From an uncultured SAR116 cluster alpha proteobacterium (GTDB lineage Bacteria; Pseudomonadota; Alphaproteobacteria; Puniceispirillales; Marisalimonadaceae): DNA of 38,605 nucleotides. The stretch is from NCBI GenBank assembly GCA_902578805.1, contig CACHEH010000010.1, positions 1 through 38,605 on the forward strand, written 5' to 3'. A model generated the notes under the pieces. The model ran no database searches. It saw nothing but the letters and a program-made list of their open reading frames with translations, and was not told the DNA's origin. A program made the position numbers and the translations under genes. Below, one piece after another: positions 22,498 to 31,444 of this stretch. Each line of letters begins with the position of its first letter. The first letter of the stretch is position 1.

Positions 22498-23814
22498 ATG
22501 ATTATTAACAGAAGAAATATTTGGTCATTATCTTGGCCATTAATAATTGCAAATTTCACCATCCCCTTAGTAGGCCTTACCGATACCATAATTATGGGTC
22601 ATATGCCTGAAAGCACTTATATTGCAGCAATAGCACTTGGGGGTATAGTATTCAACTTTATGTATGCAGGACTAAATTTTCTGAGGATGGGGACTACTGG
22701 AATAGTATCTCAAAAACTAGGTTCTAAAGATTTCGATGAAGTATTGTTAAGTTTGTTAAGACCATTATTTATAGCCCTTTTAATTGGAATAATTTTATTT
22801 TTATCAAAAGAATTTCTGTTCAATTTATCAGTTTATTTTTTAACTCCTAACGAAAAATTACAAATATTATATAAAGAATATCTCTTTGTAAGAATGATTG
22901 GCTTGCCGGCTGGGTTGCTGAATTTAGTATTTTTAGGTTGGTTTTTTGGAATGCAAAAAATAAGAGGAGTGATGGTTCAACTTATCACTATCAATGTTGT
23001 AAATGTAATTTGTTCTTTATATTTAGCAGTGATTTTAGATTATGGCATTTTTGGTGTAGCACTAGGTAGTGTGTTAGCACAATTTTCTGGTCTTTTTATG
23101 TCAATAATAATTTTTTCATATTCAATAAAAAAATTAAACTTAAAAATTTTAAATTTTAAAAAGTTTAAAAGTGTATCAAGATTTCTTAAATTATTTTCTA
23201 TTAGCAAAGATTTATTTATAAGAACAATGCTAATGGTTTCAGTACAAGCATATCTTATCAAAAAAGCGGGTCTTATTGGTGTTGACGAGCTTGCTACAAT
23301 TGAAATTTTATTGGTAATTTTTAGTTTGTCATCATATTCGTTAGATGCATTTGCACATTCCGCAGAGTCTTGTGTAGGTGTTTCTATTGGATCTCAAAAT
23401 AAAAGAAATATTTATAAAGCCATAAGAATTACAACTGAATTTGCTCTATTTTTTTCAATATTTATTGGTATAATTTTGTACCTTTTCGAATTTTATCTAA
23501 TTTCTATTTTTACTGATATAAGCGTATTAAGAGATTTGACGTTGGGATTATGGGGATTAGTTATTATTACACCATTTATATCTATGTCAGCTTTTCAATT
23601 GGATGGAATTTTTATTGGCTCTACATTAGCTAAAGAAATGCGCAATTGTATAATATTTTCATCGTTATTTTTTTTCATTATTTTAGAATATTGGTTTGAA
23701 AATAATTTAGATTTAAAAGAGTTATATTCTTGTTTTCTTTTATTTCTAATTTCAAGAGGAGTTTTTTTAACGATATATTTACCTCGCGTTTTCAAATTGG
23801 TAAAAATTGATTAA
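22498..23814 (+). CDS. MATE-family multidrug/toxin exporter (DinF-like)
   Basis: A 438-residue membrane protein with about 12 hydrophobic helices in two halves. The first half begins with SLSWPLIIANFTIPLVGLTDTIIMGHM and has ALGGIVFNFMYAGLNFLRMGTTGIVSQ, both typical of the DinF branch of MATE exporters, which use Na+ or H+ to export cationic compounds. Length is normal. It is preceded by the RraA-like gene and followed by a small membrane protein gene nine bases later; the three are probably one transcript. Confidence 0.92.
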   Translation: MIINRRNIWSLSWPLIIANFTIPLVGLTDTIIMGHMPESTYIAAIALGGIVFNFMYAGLNFLRMGTTGIVSQKLGSKDFDEVLLSLLRPLFIALLIGIILFLSKEFLFNLSVYFLTPNEKLQILYKEYLFVRMIGLPAGLLNLVFLGWFFGMQKIRGVMVQLITINVVNVICSLYLAVILDYGIFGVALGSVLAQFSGLFMSIIIFSYSIKKLNLKILNFKKFKSVSRFLKLFSISKDLFIRTMLMVSVQAYLIKKAGLIGVDELATIEILLVIFSLSSYSLDAFAHSAESCVGVSIGSQNKRNIYKAIRITTEFALFFSIFIGIILYLFEFYLISIFTDISVLRDLTLGLWGLVIITPFISMSAFQLDGIFIGSTLAKEMRNCIIFSSLFFFIILEYWFENNLDLKELYSCFLLFLISRGVFLTIYLPRVFKLVKID

Positions 23815-23823
23815 GGTTTATTA

Positions 23824-24264
23824 ATGATTAATGAAAAAGTAGAAACTAATAAAATATTTTTTAGAAGAATTATTTTTTTAATGGTTTTTACAGTAATATT
23901 GACAGGTCTTATCCCAAGTGTTTTTGATTTTGAAAAATATTATGGGATTAGTCGTTTTATAAATCCAGGTTATACATATGTAATATTAGAGGGTAAATTT
24001 GAATTATATGCTACAATATTTATGTCTTTATTTTCATTAATATGTTTGATTTTAATATATTTTTTTATACCTATTGGAAAATACTTTTTCTTGATATATT
24101 TTTGTACGAATTTTTTTTTAATTATGTTAGGTGGTGATATTATTAATTATGGTATTTTGTATCCTTTAGAATGGTTAAAAAATGTAACTGAAGCTCTTTT
24201 ATTATATCAAATGTTCCTTGGATCAAATAAAGATAATTTTCGAATAAGAAAATTAAAAACTTAA
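23824..24264 (+). CDS. Hypothetical membrane protein
   Basis: A 146-residue protein with three or four hydrophobic helices (about 14-30, 57-80, 82-104 and a weaker one near 117-130). No family recognised. It starts nine bases after the MATE gene, so it is likely its co-expressed partner. It converges with the photolyase gene. Confidence 0.65.
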   Translation: MINEKVETNKIFFRRIIFLMVFTVILTGLIPSVFDFEKYYGISRFINPGYTYVILEGKFELYATIFMSLFSLICLILIYFFIPIGKYFFLIYFCTNFFLIMLGGDIINYGILYPLEWLKNVTEALLLYQMFLGSNKDNFRIRKLKT

Positions 24265-24304
24265 TTTTTTATTTTACAAAACCTATGAATTAACTTTAAT
24301 ACAT

Positions 24305-25819
24305 TTAAATTAAAGTCTTCTTTTCTATGAAATTATTTGCTTTTTCAAATATAATTTTTTTTCTATCCTCACTCATTCTTTCCAAGGATTTAACCAATAT
24401 TGCAAGCCTCGGGTTGCTTTTAAAAAAAGTTATATTATCGCTCATAAACATCCAATATAATCCATCAACTATATCGCACCATTCATCTTTTTTATAATTA
24501 CTCATTTTTAAAATATAGTTGGAGCCACATGAATAAGGTTTTGTTGCAAATATTCCACCATCTGCGAATGTGCCCATTCCATAAACGTTAGGAACCATTA
24601 CCCAATCAGAGGAATCTACAAACATTTCCATAAACCATTTGTATATTTCATTAGGATCTATTTTTGACAGATTCATTATATTACAAATAATCATTAACCT
24701 TGGTATGTGGTGTGTGTAACCATATTTTATACAATCTTTTATTGCGTCATCTAAGGGTGTGATACCAGTAGTGCCTTCATACCAATCTGTAGTTAATTTT
24801 CGATCATGTTTCCAAAAATTAGAATTTTGTTCTTCTTTCCCTTTATAATGGTATATACCTCTAATAAATTCTCTCCATCCAATAATTTGCCGAATGAAAC
24901 CCTCTAAGGAATTGATAGGAATTGAATTTGACTTTGCATAGTCTAACGCTTTTTGAATGACTTCATTAGGTGTTAAAAGGCCCATATTAAGTATTGGACT
25001 AATTGCACTATGAAAAAGAAAATTGTTTTCTGAAATTATAGCATCTTCATAATCTCCAAAATTGAAAAACTTTTCTTTGAAAAAAATATTTAACCATTTT
25101 AAAGAATCCTCTCTGTTAGTTGGCATCCACAAGTTATCTGTTATACCTGGATGATGTTTAAATTTTAAATTAATAATTGATTTTAAATTACTGATACTAC
25201 TATTTAATTTTGCATCATAAATTTTTGGTAACAAAGTGTTTTTAGGAATTTTTTTTCTATTCTCTTCATCATAGGACCATTTTCCTCCAATTGGTTTATT
25301 ATTCTCATCAATAAGAATATTCATTTTGGTTCTTATTTTTTGATAAAAACTTGCCATGCGTATTAGCTTTTTTTGTTCATTCGCAAACTCAAAAAAGTTA
25401 TCTCTTGAAGTTAGAAACATAGGGCTTTGAAATAATTCATAATCAATATGTTTTTGATTTATAAATTTAGTAATTTTATCTTCAAAATCATTGTCTTCAA
25501 TTTCAAAATATTTTAATTTTTTTATATCATGATCTTTAATTATTTTTAGTAACTTATCTTCATACTTATCATGAAAGCTTTTTTCATCAATAGAATGATA
25601 AAATACAGTGTAACCATTCTTAATAAGGTTGTCCCTATACTGCCTCATTGACCACAAAAACATTAAAATTTTTAATTTATGATGTTTATGATTTGTAGTT
25701 AAACCAAAATCTTCAGCCATAAAAATTTTGTTAACTTTAGTCTTTTTTATATACTCAATCGGAAATAATTGATTACCTAAAATAAGTAATATTTCTTTAT
25801 CAGGCATACTTTTACTCAT
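24305..25819 (-). CDS. Cryptochrome/photolyase of the FeS-BCP type, lacking two cluster cysteines
   Basis: A 504-residue flavoprotein with an N-terminal Rossmann antenna domain (LLILGNQL) and the FAD-binding part carrying GWREFIRG, THHIPRLMI and DSSDWVMVPNVYGMG, typical of the prokaryotic (6-4) photolyase group. In PhrB-type members four cysteines hold a [4Fe-4S] cluster; two of them have counterparts in DCIKYGYTHH and DEWCDIV, but the pair after MS(D/N)Y is gone and the loop is shortened (MSNYKKDEWC). The cluster is probably absent. It repairs UV lesions or acts as a light sensor. Its start overlaps the upstream gene's end; GTG at 25825 and ATG at 25807 are alternatives. Confidence 0.88.
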   Translation of the reverse strand: MSKSMPDKEILLILGNQLFPIEYIKKTKVNKIFMAEDFGLTTNHKHHKLKILMFLWSMRQYRDNLIKNGYTVFYHSIDEKSFHDKYEDKLLKIIKDHDIKKLKYFEIEDNDFEDKITKFINQKHIDYELFQSPMFLTSRDNFFEFANEQKKLIRMASFYQKIRTKMNILIDENNKPIGGKWSYDEENRKKIPKNTLLPKIYDAKLNSSISNLKSIINLKFKHHPGITDNLWMPTNREDSLKWLNIFFKEKFFNFGDYEDAIISENNFLFHSAISPILNMGLLTPNEVIQKALDYAKSNSIPINSLEGFIRQIIGWREFIRGIYHYKGKEEQNSNFWKHDRKLTTDWYEGTTGITPLDDAIKDCIKYGYTHHIPRLMIICNIMNLSKIDPNEIYKWFMEMFVDSSDWVMVPNVYGMGTFADGGIFATKPYSCGSNYILKMSNYKKDEWCDIVDGLYWMFMSDNITFFKSNPRLAILVKSLERMSEDRKKIIFEKANNFIEKKTLI

Positions 25820-26987
25820 AAACACTTACATAAGATGTGTTTGCTTTTATAAAGTCCCAATCATATTTAACTCCTAACCCAATTCCGTTAGGCACAGGAA
25901 CAAAACCATCTTTATTTATACAATCAATCATATCACTGTAACCGCATGTGTATACGGGAGCCATTGTATTAGGACAATCAGGACCAACTAAAGCAACTTC
26001 GTAAAAATTTGTGTTTCTAGTAGCAGCCATTACATGCCTATGAGCAGGACCGCAGGCATGTATTTCAACATCTACTCCAAAAGATTCTGCTAAATGAGAT
26101 ATTTTTATTGCTCCAGTTATGCCCATGTCATATTCTGGATCAGATCTAAGGAAGTCAGTTCCTCCAGCAATAAGAAAATCACATTTGGTTTCTAAACCTC
26201 TAATATGCTCTGTTTGTAATAATGGAGTTTTTAACATCTCCCTAAGACGTTTATGTGAAAAAGCTGACACACCGCTATCTCTATATGGATCTTCTAACCA
26301 AAAGAAATTTGCTTCATCACAAGCTTTACCAACATAAAGTGCATCGGCAAAAGTTTTAAGTTGGCAAGCTGGGTCAAGCATTAAAGTCATTTTATCTCCA
26401 ACTTTTTTTGCCACATGTAAAACATTTTCTGCTTCTTCTTTTGCATCTCCTTCATGCCATCCATGTATTTTAAAGGCTTTGTAACCCATATCAAAACATT
26501 GCTCAGCAAAATCAGCAAAAGCTTCCTTGTTATCTAAACCGCCATTTCTGTCACCATGATACGTACTTGCATATGCTTTAAGATATTTTCTGTAACTTCC
26601 TAGTAATACAGCAATTGAACAATTTAATTTTTTACCAGCCCAATCCCATAGCGCAATATCTAATGGGCCATGGCCCATATGATCAAATTGCCTAAGTTCT
26701 CTTTTGAAGTCATCATATATTTTTTCTCTTTCTTCAGCATTATATTCTAATAATTTGGGTGCCAACATTTTAGCTTGTGCGCAAGCTGCTTTATTGCCTC
26801 CCCAGTGAGTGACGTACTCACCCCTACATCCATCCTTAGTTTCTATTACAACCGCAAATTTATCCAATTTAATAGATTGGCCTTTAGAATATCCTACTGA
26901 TCCAATTGTGTTTGCATTAGTCAATAGACCCAAATTTATTGCTGAGTGAGTGAATTCGTGTATTTCAACTCTTTTGATTTGGTTCAT
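25812..26987 (-). CDS. Mandelate racemase/muconate lactonising enzyme family protein (sugar-acid dehydratase-like)
   Basis: A 391-residue enolase-superfamily enzyme. N-terminal capping domain (about 1-130), then a barrel with the general base K173 in FKIHGWH, three metal ligands D205, E232 (WLEDPY) and E260 (QTEH), and acid H310 with D283. The Lys base paired with a His-Asp dyad is the mandelate racemase subgroup pattern. Such enzymes dehydrate or racemise sugar acids and hydroxyacids; the KIH motif does not let me name one. It is divergent from the hydroxyacid dehydrogenase gene (126-base gap) and its stop overlaps the photolyase start. Confidence 0.88.
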   Translation of the reverse strand: MNQIKRVEIHEFTHSAINLGLLTNANTIGSVGYSKGQSIKLDKFAVVIETKDGCRGEYVTHWGGNKAACAQAKMLAPKLLEYNAEEREKIYDDFKRELRQFDHMGHGPLDIALWDWAGKKLNCSIAVLLGSYRKYLKAYASTYHGDRNGGLDNKEAFADFAEQCFDMGYKAFKIHGWHEGDAKEEAENVLHVAKKVGDKMTLMLDPACQLKTFADALYVGKACDEANFFWLEDPYRDSGVSAFSHKRLREMLKTPLLQTEHIRGLETKCDFLIAGGTDFLRSDPEYDMGITGAIKISHLAESFGVDVEIHACGPAHRHVMAATRNTNFYEVALVGPDCPNTMAPVYTCGYSDMIDCINKDGFVPVPNGIGLGVKYDWDFIKANTSYVSVYE

Positions 26988-27113
26988 TTATTTTCCATTT
27001 AAAATTTACATAGACAAAATCAAAAAAACTTATATTTATGTAAATACTAGTAAAAATATTAAAATTTATTATTTAAAAGTAATTACAACTGTATTGCATG
27101 TAAAGGAAATTAA

Positions 27114-28265
27114 ATGAATTTAAACGATTGTCATAACTTTCAAGATTTTAGAAAACTTGCTAGAAAAAAACTTCCTTCACCTATATTTCATTACATAGAT
27201 GGTGCAGCGGATGATGAAGTTACATATAATAGAAATACTGCCGCTTATAATGATGCTGATTTAATACCAAATGTACTAAGAGGAGTTGAAAACGTTGATT
27301 TATCCACCACTATTTTCGGAAAAAAATTAAATTTACCCTTTTACTGTGCTCCAACTGCTTTACAAAGATTATTTCATTATGATGGAGAAAGAGCTGTTGG
27401 GAAAGCAGCACAAAAATTTGGAACTATGTTTGGAGTATCTTCATTAGGCACAGTTAGTGTTGAAGAGATATCCTCTATTGTTTCCACACCTAAAATGTTT
27501 CAATTTTATTTTCATAAAGACAGGGGCCTTAATGACAGTATGCTTGAGAGGGTTAAGGCAGCTAAATTTGATGTATTAGCTCTTACTGTTGATACAATTA
27601 CAGGAGGCAATCGAGAACGAGATCTTAGAACTGGATTTACATCTCCACCTAGGCTAACTCTAGCTAGCCTATTTAGTTTCGCATCTAAGCCAATGTGGGC
27701 AATAAATTATTTAACAAAACCTAAATTTGAATTACCACAACTACAAGATCATGTAAGCGAAGGTACTAACACAGCAACGTCAATAGGAAATTATTTTTCA
27801 TCAATGTTAGACCAATCTATGAATTGGAAAGATGCTGAACGTTTATGTTCAAAGTGGGGTGGTCATTTTGCATTAAAAGGTATAATGAGTGTTGAAGATG
27901 CCAAAAAAGCAGTTGACATTGGTTGTACTGGTATAATGGTTTCAAATCATGGTGGTCGACAATTAGATGGAGCTAGAGCACCTTTTGATCAATTAGCTGA
28001 AATTGTTGATGCTGTAGGAGATAAAATTGATATAATTTGTGAAGGTGGAATCCAAAGAGGCACTCATATATTAAAAGCATTATCAGTTGGCGCAAAAGCT
28101 TGCTCTGGTGGAAGGTTATATTTATATGCTTTAGCTGCAGCCGGTCAAAAAGGTGTTGAAAAAGCCTTAGGTTTATATCGGAGTGAAATAGAAAGGGATA
28201 TGAAACTTATGGGTTGCACAAGCATAAAAGAATTAAATAGATCAAATATAAAATTTAGACAATAA
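27114..28265 (+). CDS. FMN-dependent alpha-hydroxyacid dehydrogenase (LldD-like)
   Basis: A 383-residue TIM-barrel flavoenzyme that oxidises L-lactate or related 2-hydroxyacids. Visible: FHYIDGAADDE (25-35), the FMN-binding APTALQRLFH, K255 in ALKGI, catalytic H279 in VSNHGGRQLDGA, and GGIQRGTHILKAL. AAGGA lies a few bases upstream of the ATG. Being divergent from a sugar-acid dehydratase-like gene, it may act on a product of that pathway rather than on lactate (inference). Confidence 0.93.
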   Translation: MNLNDCHNFQDFRKLARKKLPSPIFHYIDGAADDEVTYNRNTAAYNDADLIPNVLRGVENVDLSTTIFGKKLNLPFYCAPTALQRLFHYDGERAVGKAAQKFGTMFGVSSLGTVSVEEISSIVSTPKMFQFYFHKDRGLNDSMLERVKAAKFDVLALTVDTITGGNRERDLRTGFTSPPRLTLASLFSFASKPMWAINYLTKPKFELPQLQDHVSEGTNTATSIGNYFSSMLDQSMNWKDAERLCSKWGGHFALKGIMSVEDAKKAVDIGCTGIMVSNHGGRQLDGARAPFDQLAEIVDAVGDKIDIICEGGIQRGTHILKALSVGAKACSGGRLYLYALAAAGQKGVEKALGLYRSEIERDMKLMGCTSIKELNRSNIKFRQ

Positions 28266-28282
28266 ATTAAATTGGCGAATTA

Positions 28283-28957
28283 TTGAAATCAAATTTGAAA
28301 CCAATTTCAAAAATTTTTTTGATAACTTCAGTCCCTAAAACAAATTGGAGTTCAAACAAACCTGACAATGTTAAGCCAAAATTAGAAACTTTTTTTTTTC
28401 TATGTTTTGGTTTGTTTTTATTTGGTTTAGGTGAAAGTATATTAGTAATTTCTCAAAATGGCGTTACACCATGGACAGTCTTAGCCGAGGGCATTGCAAG
28501 GGAATTTGATATTGGTGTAGGTTTATCTACGTTTTATATAAGTTGTGCAGTATTAATTTTATGGTTCCCGTTAAAACTTAAACCTGGATTAGGTACGATC
28601 ATGAATATAATTATAATCGCATTAACAATGAGTGGTTTGATACCATTAATTCAATTTTTAAATGAAATCTTTAATCCCTTGATTTTATCTGTTTTAGGAA
28701 CATTCATAGTTGCTTTTGGAAGTGCTATTTATTTAATTGCTAACCTTGGTCCAGGGACTAGAGATGGTTTAATGACTGGAATTGCAAAAAACTATAACAA
28801 ACCTATTAGTCTCATTCGTTTCACCATAGAATTTTTTGTAGTTTTTTTGGGCTGGCTTTTAGGAGGTACTTTTGGCATTGGAACAATTATCTTCGCAATT
28901 TTTATAGGACCATTTATATCACTTAGCCTAAATTTAGTTCCTATTTTAAAAAAATAA
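28283..28957 (+). CDS. YczE/YitT-like membrane protein
   Basis: A 224-residue membrane protein with about five or six hydrophobic helices. The segments FGLFLFGLGESILVIS, GVTPWTVLAEGIA and NLGPGTRDGLMTGI are typical of the YczE/YyaS/YitT family. Function unknown. TTG start, 17 bases after the dehydrogenase stop, which suggests co-transcription. It converges with the TauE/SafE gene with a gap of five bases. Confidence 0.8.
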   Translation: MKSNLKPISKIFLITSVPKTNWSSNKPDNVKPKLETFFFLCFGLFLFGLGESILVISQNGVTPWTVLAEGIAREFDIGVGLSTFYISCAVLILWFPLKLKPGLGTIMNIIIIALTMSGLIPLIQFLNEIFNPLILSVLGTFIVAFGSAIYLIANLGPGTRDGLMTGIAKNYNKPISLIRFTIEFFVVFLGWLLGGTFGIGTIIFAIFIGPFISLSLNLVPILKK

Positions 28958-28962
28958 TTTAT

Positions 28963-29706
28963 TTATATTGTTTTAATGAAAAGCATTATACCAAGAATGA
29001 CTAAAGTTACTAGAATACAGTTTCTAAACTGTTTTTGATTAATTTTATCCCTTATTTTTGTACCTATTTGTTGGGCTATCAAAGCTGGTATTATCAATAA
29101 CAAGCTCATGATAAGATCTTGTTTTGTAGCAAATCCATAATAAATCAATGATCCATATAATGGAAAAGAACCAATAAAGTACATAGTTGACACAGTTCTT
29201 ACAAATTTCTCTTTTGGTAAGTCTACTGCTACTAAATAAGCTAACATTGGTGGTCCGTATACAGTTGATAATCCTCCTAAAATGCCAGATCCAAAGCCAA
29301 TAAGAGATGTGATTATTCTTTCATGTTTCTTATTGATATTACTATTGATTTTAAAGCCAAAACAATTAATTACAGCTGCAAATATTATTAAAATCGCGAT
29401 TATTTGGGTAATTGTATTTAAATTTATTTCAAGTATCAGCCTTGCACCTATAATTAGCCCTAAAACTAGGAATAAAAACATTGGCAAAAACCTATAGCTA
29501 CTAATACCTTGTTTAAATTTTATTTGTAAAAAATTAGTTAAAAAAATAGGAGCACAAAGTAAAATCATGGCTGTGGTTACTGGCACTGCGAACGCAATTA
29601 ACGGCAAAGCTACCATCGGCATTCCAAATCCAATAGTACCTTTAATAAGCCCTCCAGCCATTACTGCTAATATTATCACAATTACTACTATTGGATCATT
29701 ATACAT
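28963..29706 (-). CDS. TauE/SafE (TSUP) family membrane exporter
   Basis: A 247-residue permease of the TSUP family and paralogue of the 1808-2557 product. Both show the duplicated motifs GGLIKGTIGFGMPM near the start and SGILGGLSTVYGPPMLAYLVA in the middle, and share KQGISSYRFLPMF. About eight hydrophobic helices. The substrate is unknown; its position beside hydroxyacid genes would fit export or import of an organic or sulfonate anion (inference). Confidence 0.88.
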   Translation of the reverse strand: MYNDPIVVIVIILAVMAGGLIKGTIGFGMPMVALPLIAFAVPVTTAMILLCAPIFLTNFLQIKFKQGISSYRFLPMFLFLVLGLIIGARLILEINLNTITQIIAILIIFAAVINCFGFKINSNINKKHERIITSLIGFGSGILGGLSTVYGPPMLAYLVAVDLPKEKFVRTVSTMYFIGSFPLYGSLIYYGFATKQDLIMSLLLIIPALIAQQIGTKIRDKINQKQFRNCILVTLVILGIMLFIKTI

Positions 29707-29790
29707 TGTTAATCTTTAAAAAGTATGGCATTGATAGTAACGTTTGTATTATAATACTTAACAAGTAAAGCTTTATTTTTGTTTAATGAA

Positions 29791-30366
29791 ATGAATAACG
29801 TTATTAATTTTCTTAAAACTAGAAGATCTACTACTGTAAAAACAATGATTTCAGGTCATATTAATGAAAGTGATCTAAATGACATCTTAGCATGTGGTAT
29901 CAGAGTGCCTGATCATGGTGCTTTAAATCCTTGGTCTTTAACGGTCATAAAAGACAAAGCAAGATATAGGATAGGTAAAGAAATTTTAGCTCCTGAATAT
30001 ATTATAAACAATCCTGAAGCTTCTGAAGAAGAAATAAATTTTGAAAAAAACAGATTTTTGAGAGCTAGTGCTGTGATAGCAGTATTATTTAAACCTGTTT
30101 CACATCCTAAAATACCATTATGGGAGATGGAATTATCTACTGGAGCAGTATGTTCAAATATAGTTGTTGCAGCTCAATCTTTAGGTTATGCCGCACAGTG
30201 GTTAACAGAGTGGTATTCTTACAATGACAGAATTATAAAAGTAGTTGGTGGAAAGCCAGAAACTGACAAACTTGCTGGTTTCATTTACATTGGAGATAAA
30301 GAAAAAGAGCCAGTTGAAAGAAGAAGACCTAAAACTGAAAAAGTGATTAATTATTTAACAGAATAA
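29791..30366 (+). CDS. Nitroreductase family protein (YdjA-like)
   Basis: A 191-residue FMN-dependent nitroreductase. It has RRSTTVKTM near the start (FMN phosphate), PDHGALNPWSL, SAVIAVLF and AAQSLGYAAQWLTEWYSY. Such proteins reduce nitro compounds, quinones or flavins with NAD(P)H; a physiological substrate cannot be assigned. The ATG at 29791 is preferred to the TTG at 29779. It converges with the dehydratase gene, with a two-base gap. Confidence 0.88.
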   Translation: MNNVINFLKTRRSTTVKTMISGHINESDLNDILACGIRVPDHGALNPWSLTVIKDKARYRIGKEILAPEYIINNPEASEEEINFEKNRFLRASAVIAVLFKPVSHPKIPLWEMELSTGAVCSNIVVAAQSLGYAAQWLTEWYSYNDRIIKVVGGKPETDKLAGFIYIGDKEKEPVERRRPKTEKVINYLTE

Positions 30367-30368
30367 TT

Positions 30369-31352
30369 TTAAATTTCTTGTTGGTTTAAGCAATTTTCAA
30401 AAATATCCTTATCAACATTTCCACCAGATGCAATTACTAGAACATTTTTATCTTTAATATCTATCTTTTTAAAGATAGCAGCTGCTAGTGCAACTGCACC
30501 ACCAGGTTCAAGAACAATTTTAAGATGTTTATATGCTGTGTTCATTGCAATTAAGGCTTCTTGGTCTGTAACCGCTATTCCAGAAGTTAGATTTAATTTA
30601 TTAATTTCAAAAGTAATTTTTCCTGGTTTGTCAGCCAAAAGTGCATCACAAATAGAAACATGTTTCATAGAATTTGAAATTATTGAATTTTCTTTAAGTG
30701 ATTTTTTAGTATCATCAAAATTCTCAGGTTCAACAGAATATATTTTAGCATTTTTAAACTTTTCTTTTATCGCTGTACTTATACCAGCAATGAGGCCACC
30801 ACCACCGCAACAACATAAAACAATATCAGGTATAACATTAATTTCATTTAACTGTTCTATACATTCTATACCAGCAGTTCCTTGCCCAATTATAACTTTT
30901 TCATCATCAAATGGTGGGATAATCGTAGCATTTAATTCTTTTGCTATTTTTTTTCCAATTTCTTCTCTATTCTCTTTGTTCCTATCATACTTTATGACAT
31001 TAGCACCCCAAAAAGCAGTGCCATTCAGTTTGGCTTTTGGAGAATCTTCTGGCATTACAATTGTTGATTGGCGACCTGTTATTTTTGACGCAGCAGCAAC
31101 TGCTTGTGCATGATTTCCACTTGACCATGCTACAACTTTTTTAATATCAGATGGTAGCTGTAAAATTGAATTCATAGCACCTCGAAATTTAAATGCACCT
31201 ATAATTTGAAGGTTTTCGGCTTTTAAAAAAATGTTAGATTCTAATTTTTCATTAATGTATTTAGATTGTAAGATAGGTGTTTTTACAATTTTTCCTTCTA
31301 ACCTCTTAGATGCCTCAAAAATAGAATCATATGTAACCTTACTATTAACCAT
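30369..31352 (-). CDS. Threonine/serine dehydratase (PLP fold type II)
   Basis: A 327-residue enzyme of the threonine ammonia-lyase/serine racemase group. K55 (GAFKFRGA) binds pyridoxal phosphate, SSGNHAQAVA (about 87-96) holds the substrate carboxylate, and the glycine-rich CCGGGGLIAG binds the cofactor phosphate. It lacks the C-terminal ACT domains of biosynthetic IlvA, so it is the short catabolic type. It removes ammonia from serine, threonine or 3-hydroxyaspartate. It is divergent from dapA, 92 bases apart. Confidence 0.92.
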   Translation of the reverse strand: MVNSKVTYDSIFEASKRLEGKIVKTPILQSKYINEKLESNIFLKAENLQIIGAFKFRGAMNSILQLPSDIKKVVAWSSGNHAQAVAAASKITGRQSTIVMPEDSPKAKLNGTAFWGANVIKYDRNKENREEIGKKIAKELNATIIPPFDDEKVIIGQGTAGIECIEQLNEINVIPDIVLCCCGGGGLIAGISTAIKEKFKNAKIYSVEPENFDDTKKSLKENSIISNSMKHVSICDALLADKPGKITFEINKLNLTSGIAVTDQEALIAMNTAYKHLKIVLEPGGAVALAAAIFKKIDIKDKNVLVIASGGNVDKDIFENCLNQQEI

Positions 31353-31444
31353 TAATATTTTCCTAGATTATTTTATTCTAAATCTTGTTAAATTTAAATG
31401 AGATGAGTATGATAAACAAATCATTTTTTTTGGCGAGGTATTTT

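Noticed and set aside
24293-24316. 8-bp inverted repeat at the convergent ends of the 24264 gene and the photolyase
   Set aside because: It is all A/T apart from one pair, overlaps the photolyase stop codon, and has no T-run; it may be chance.
27005-27044. TTTACAT and ATGTAAA arms between the divergent enolase-family and hydroxyacid dehydrogenase genes
   Set aside because: The arms are 26 bases apart and AT-rich; not enough for an operator call.
30538-31113. 191-codon ORF on the plus strand opposite the threonine dehydratase
   Set aside because: It is antisense to a well-supported enzyme gene and has no recognisable domain.
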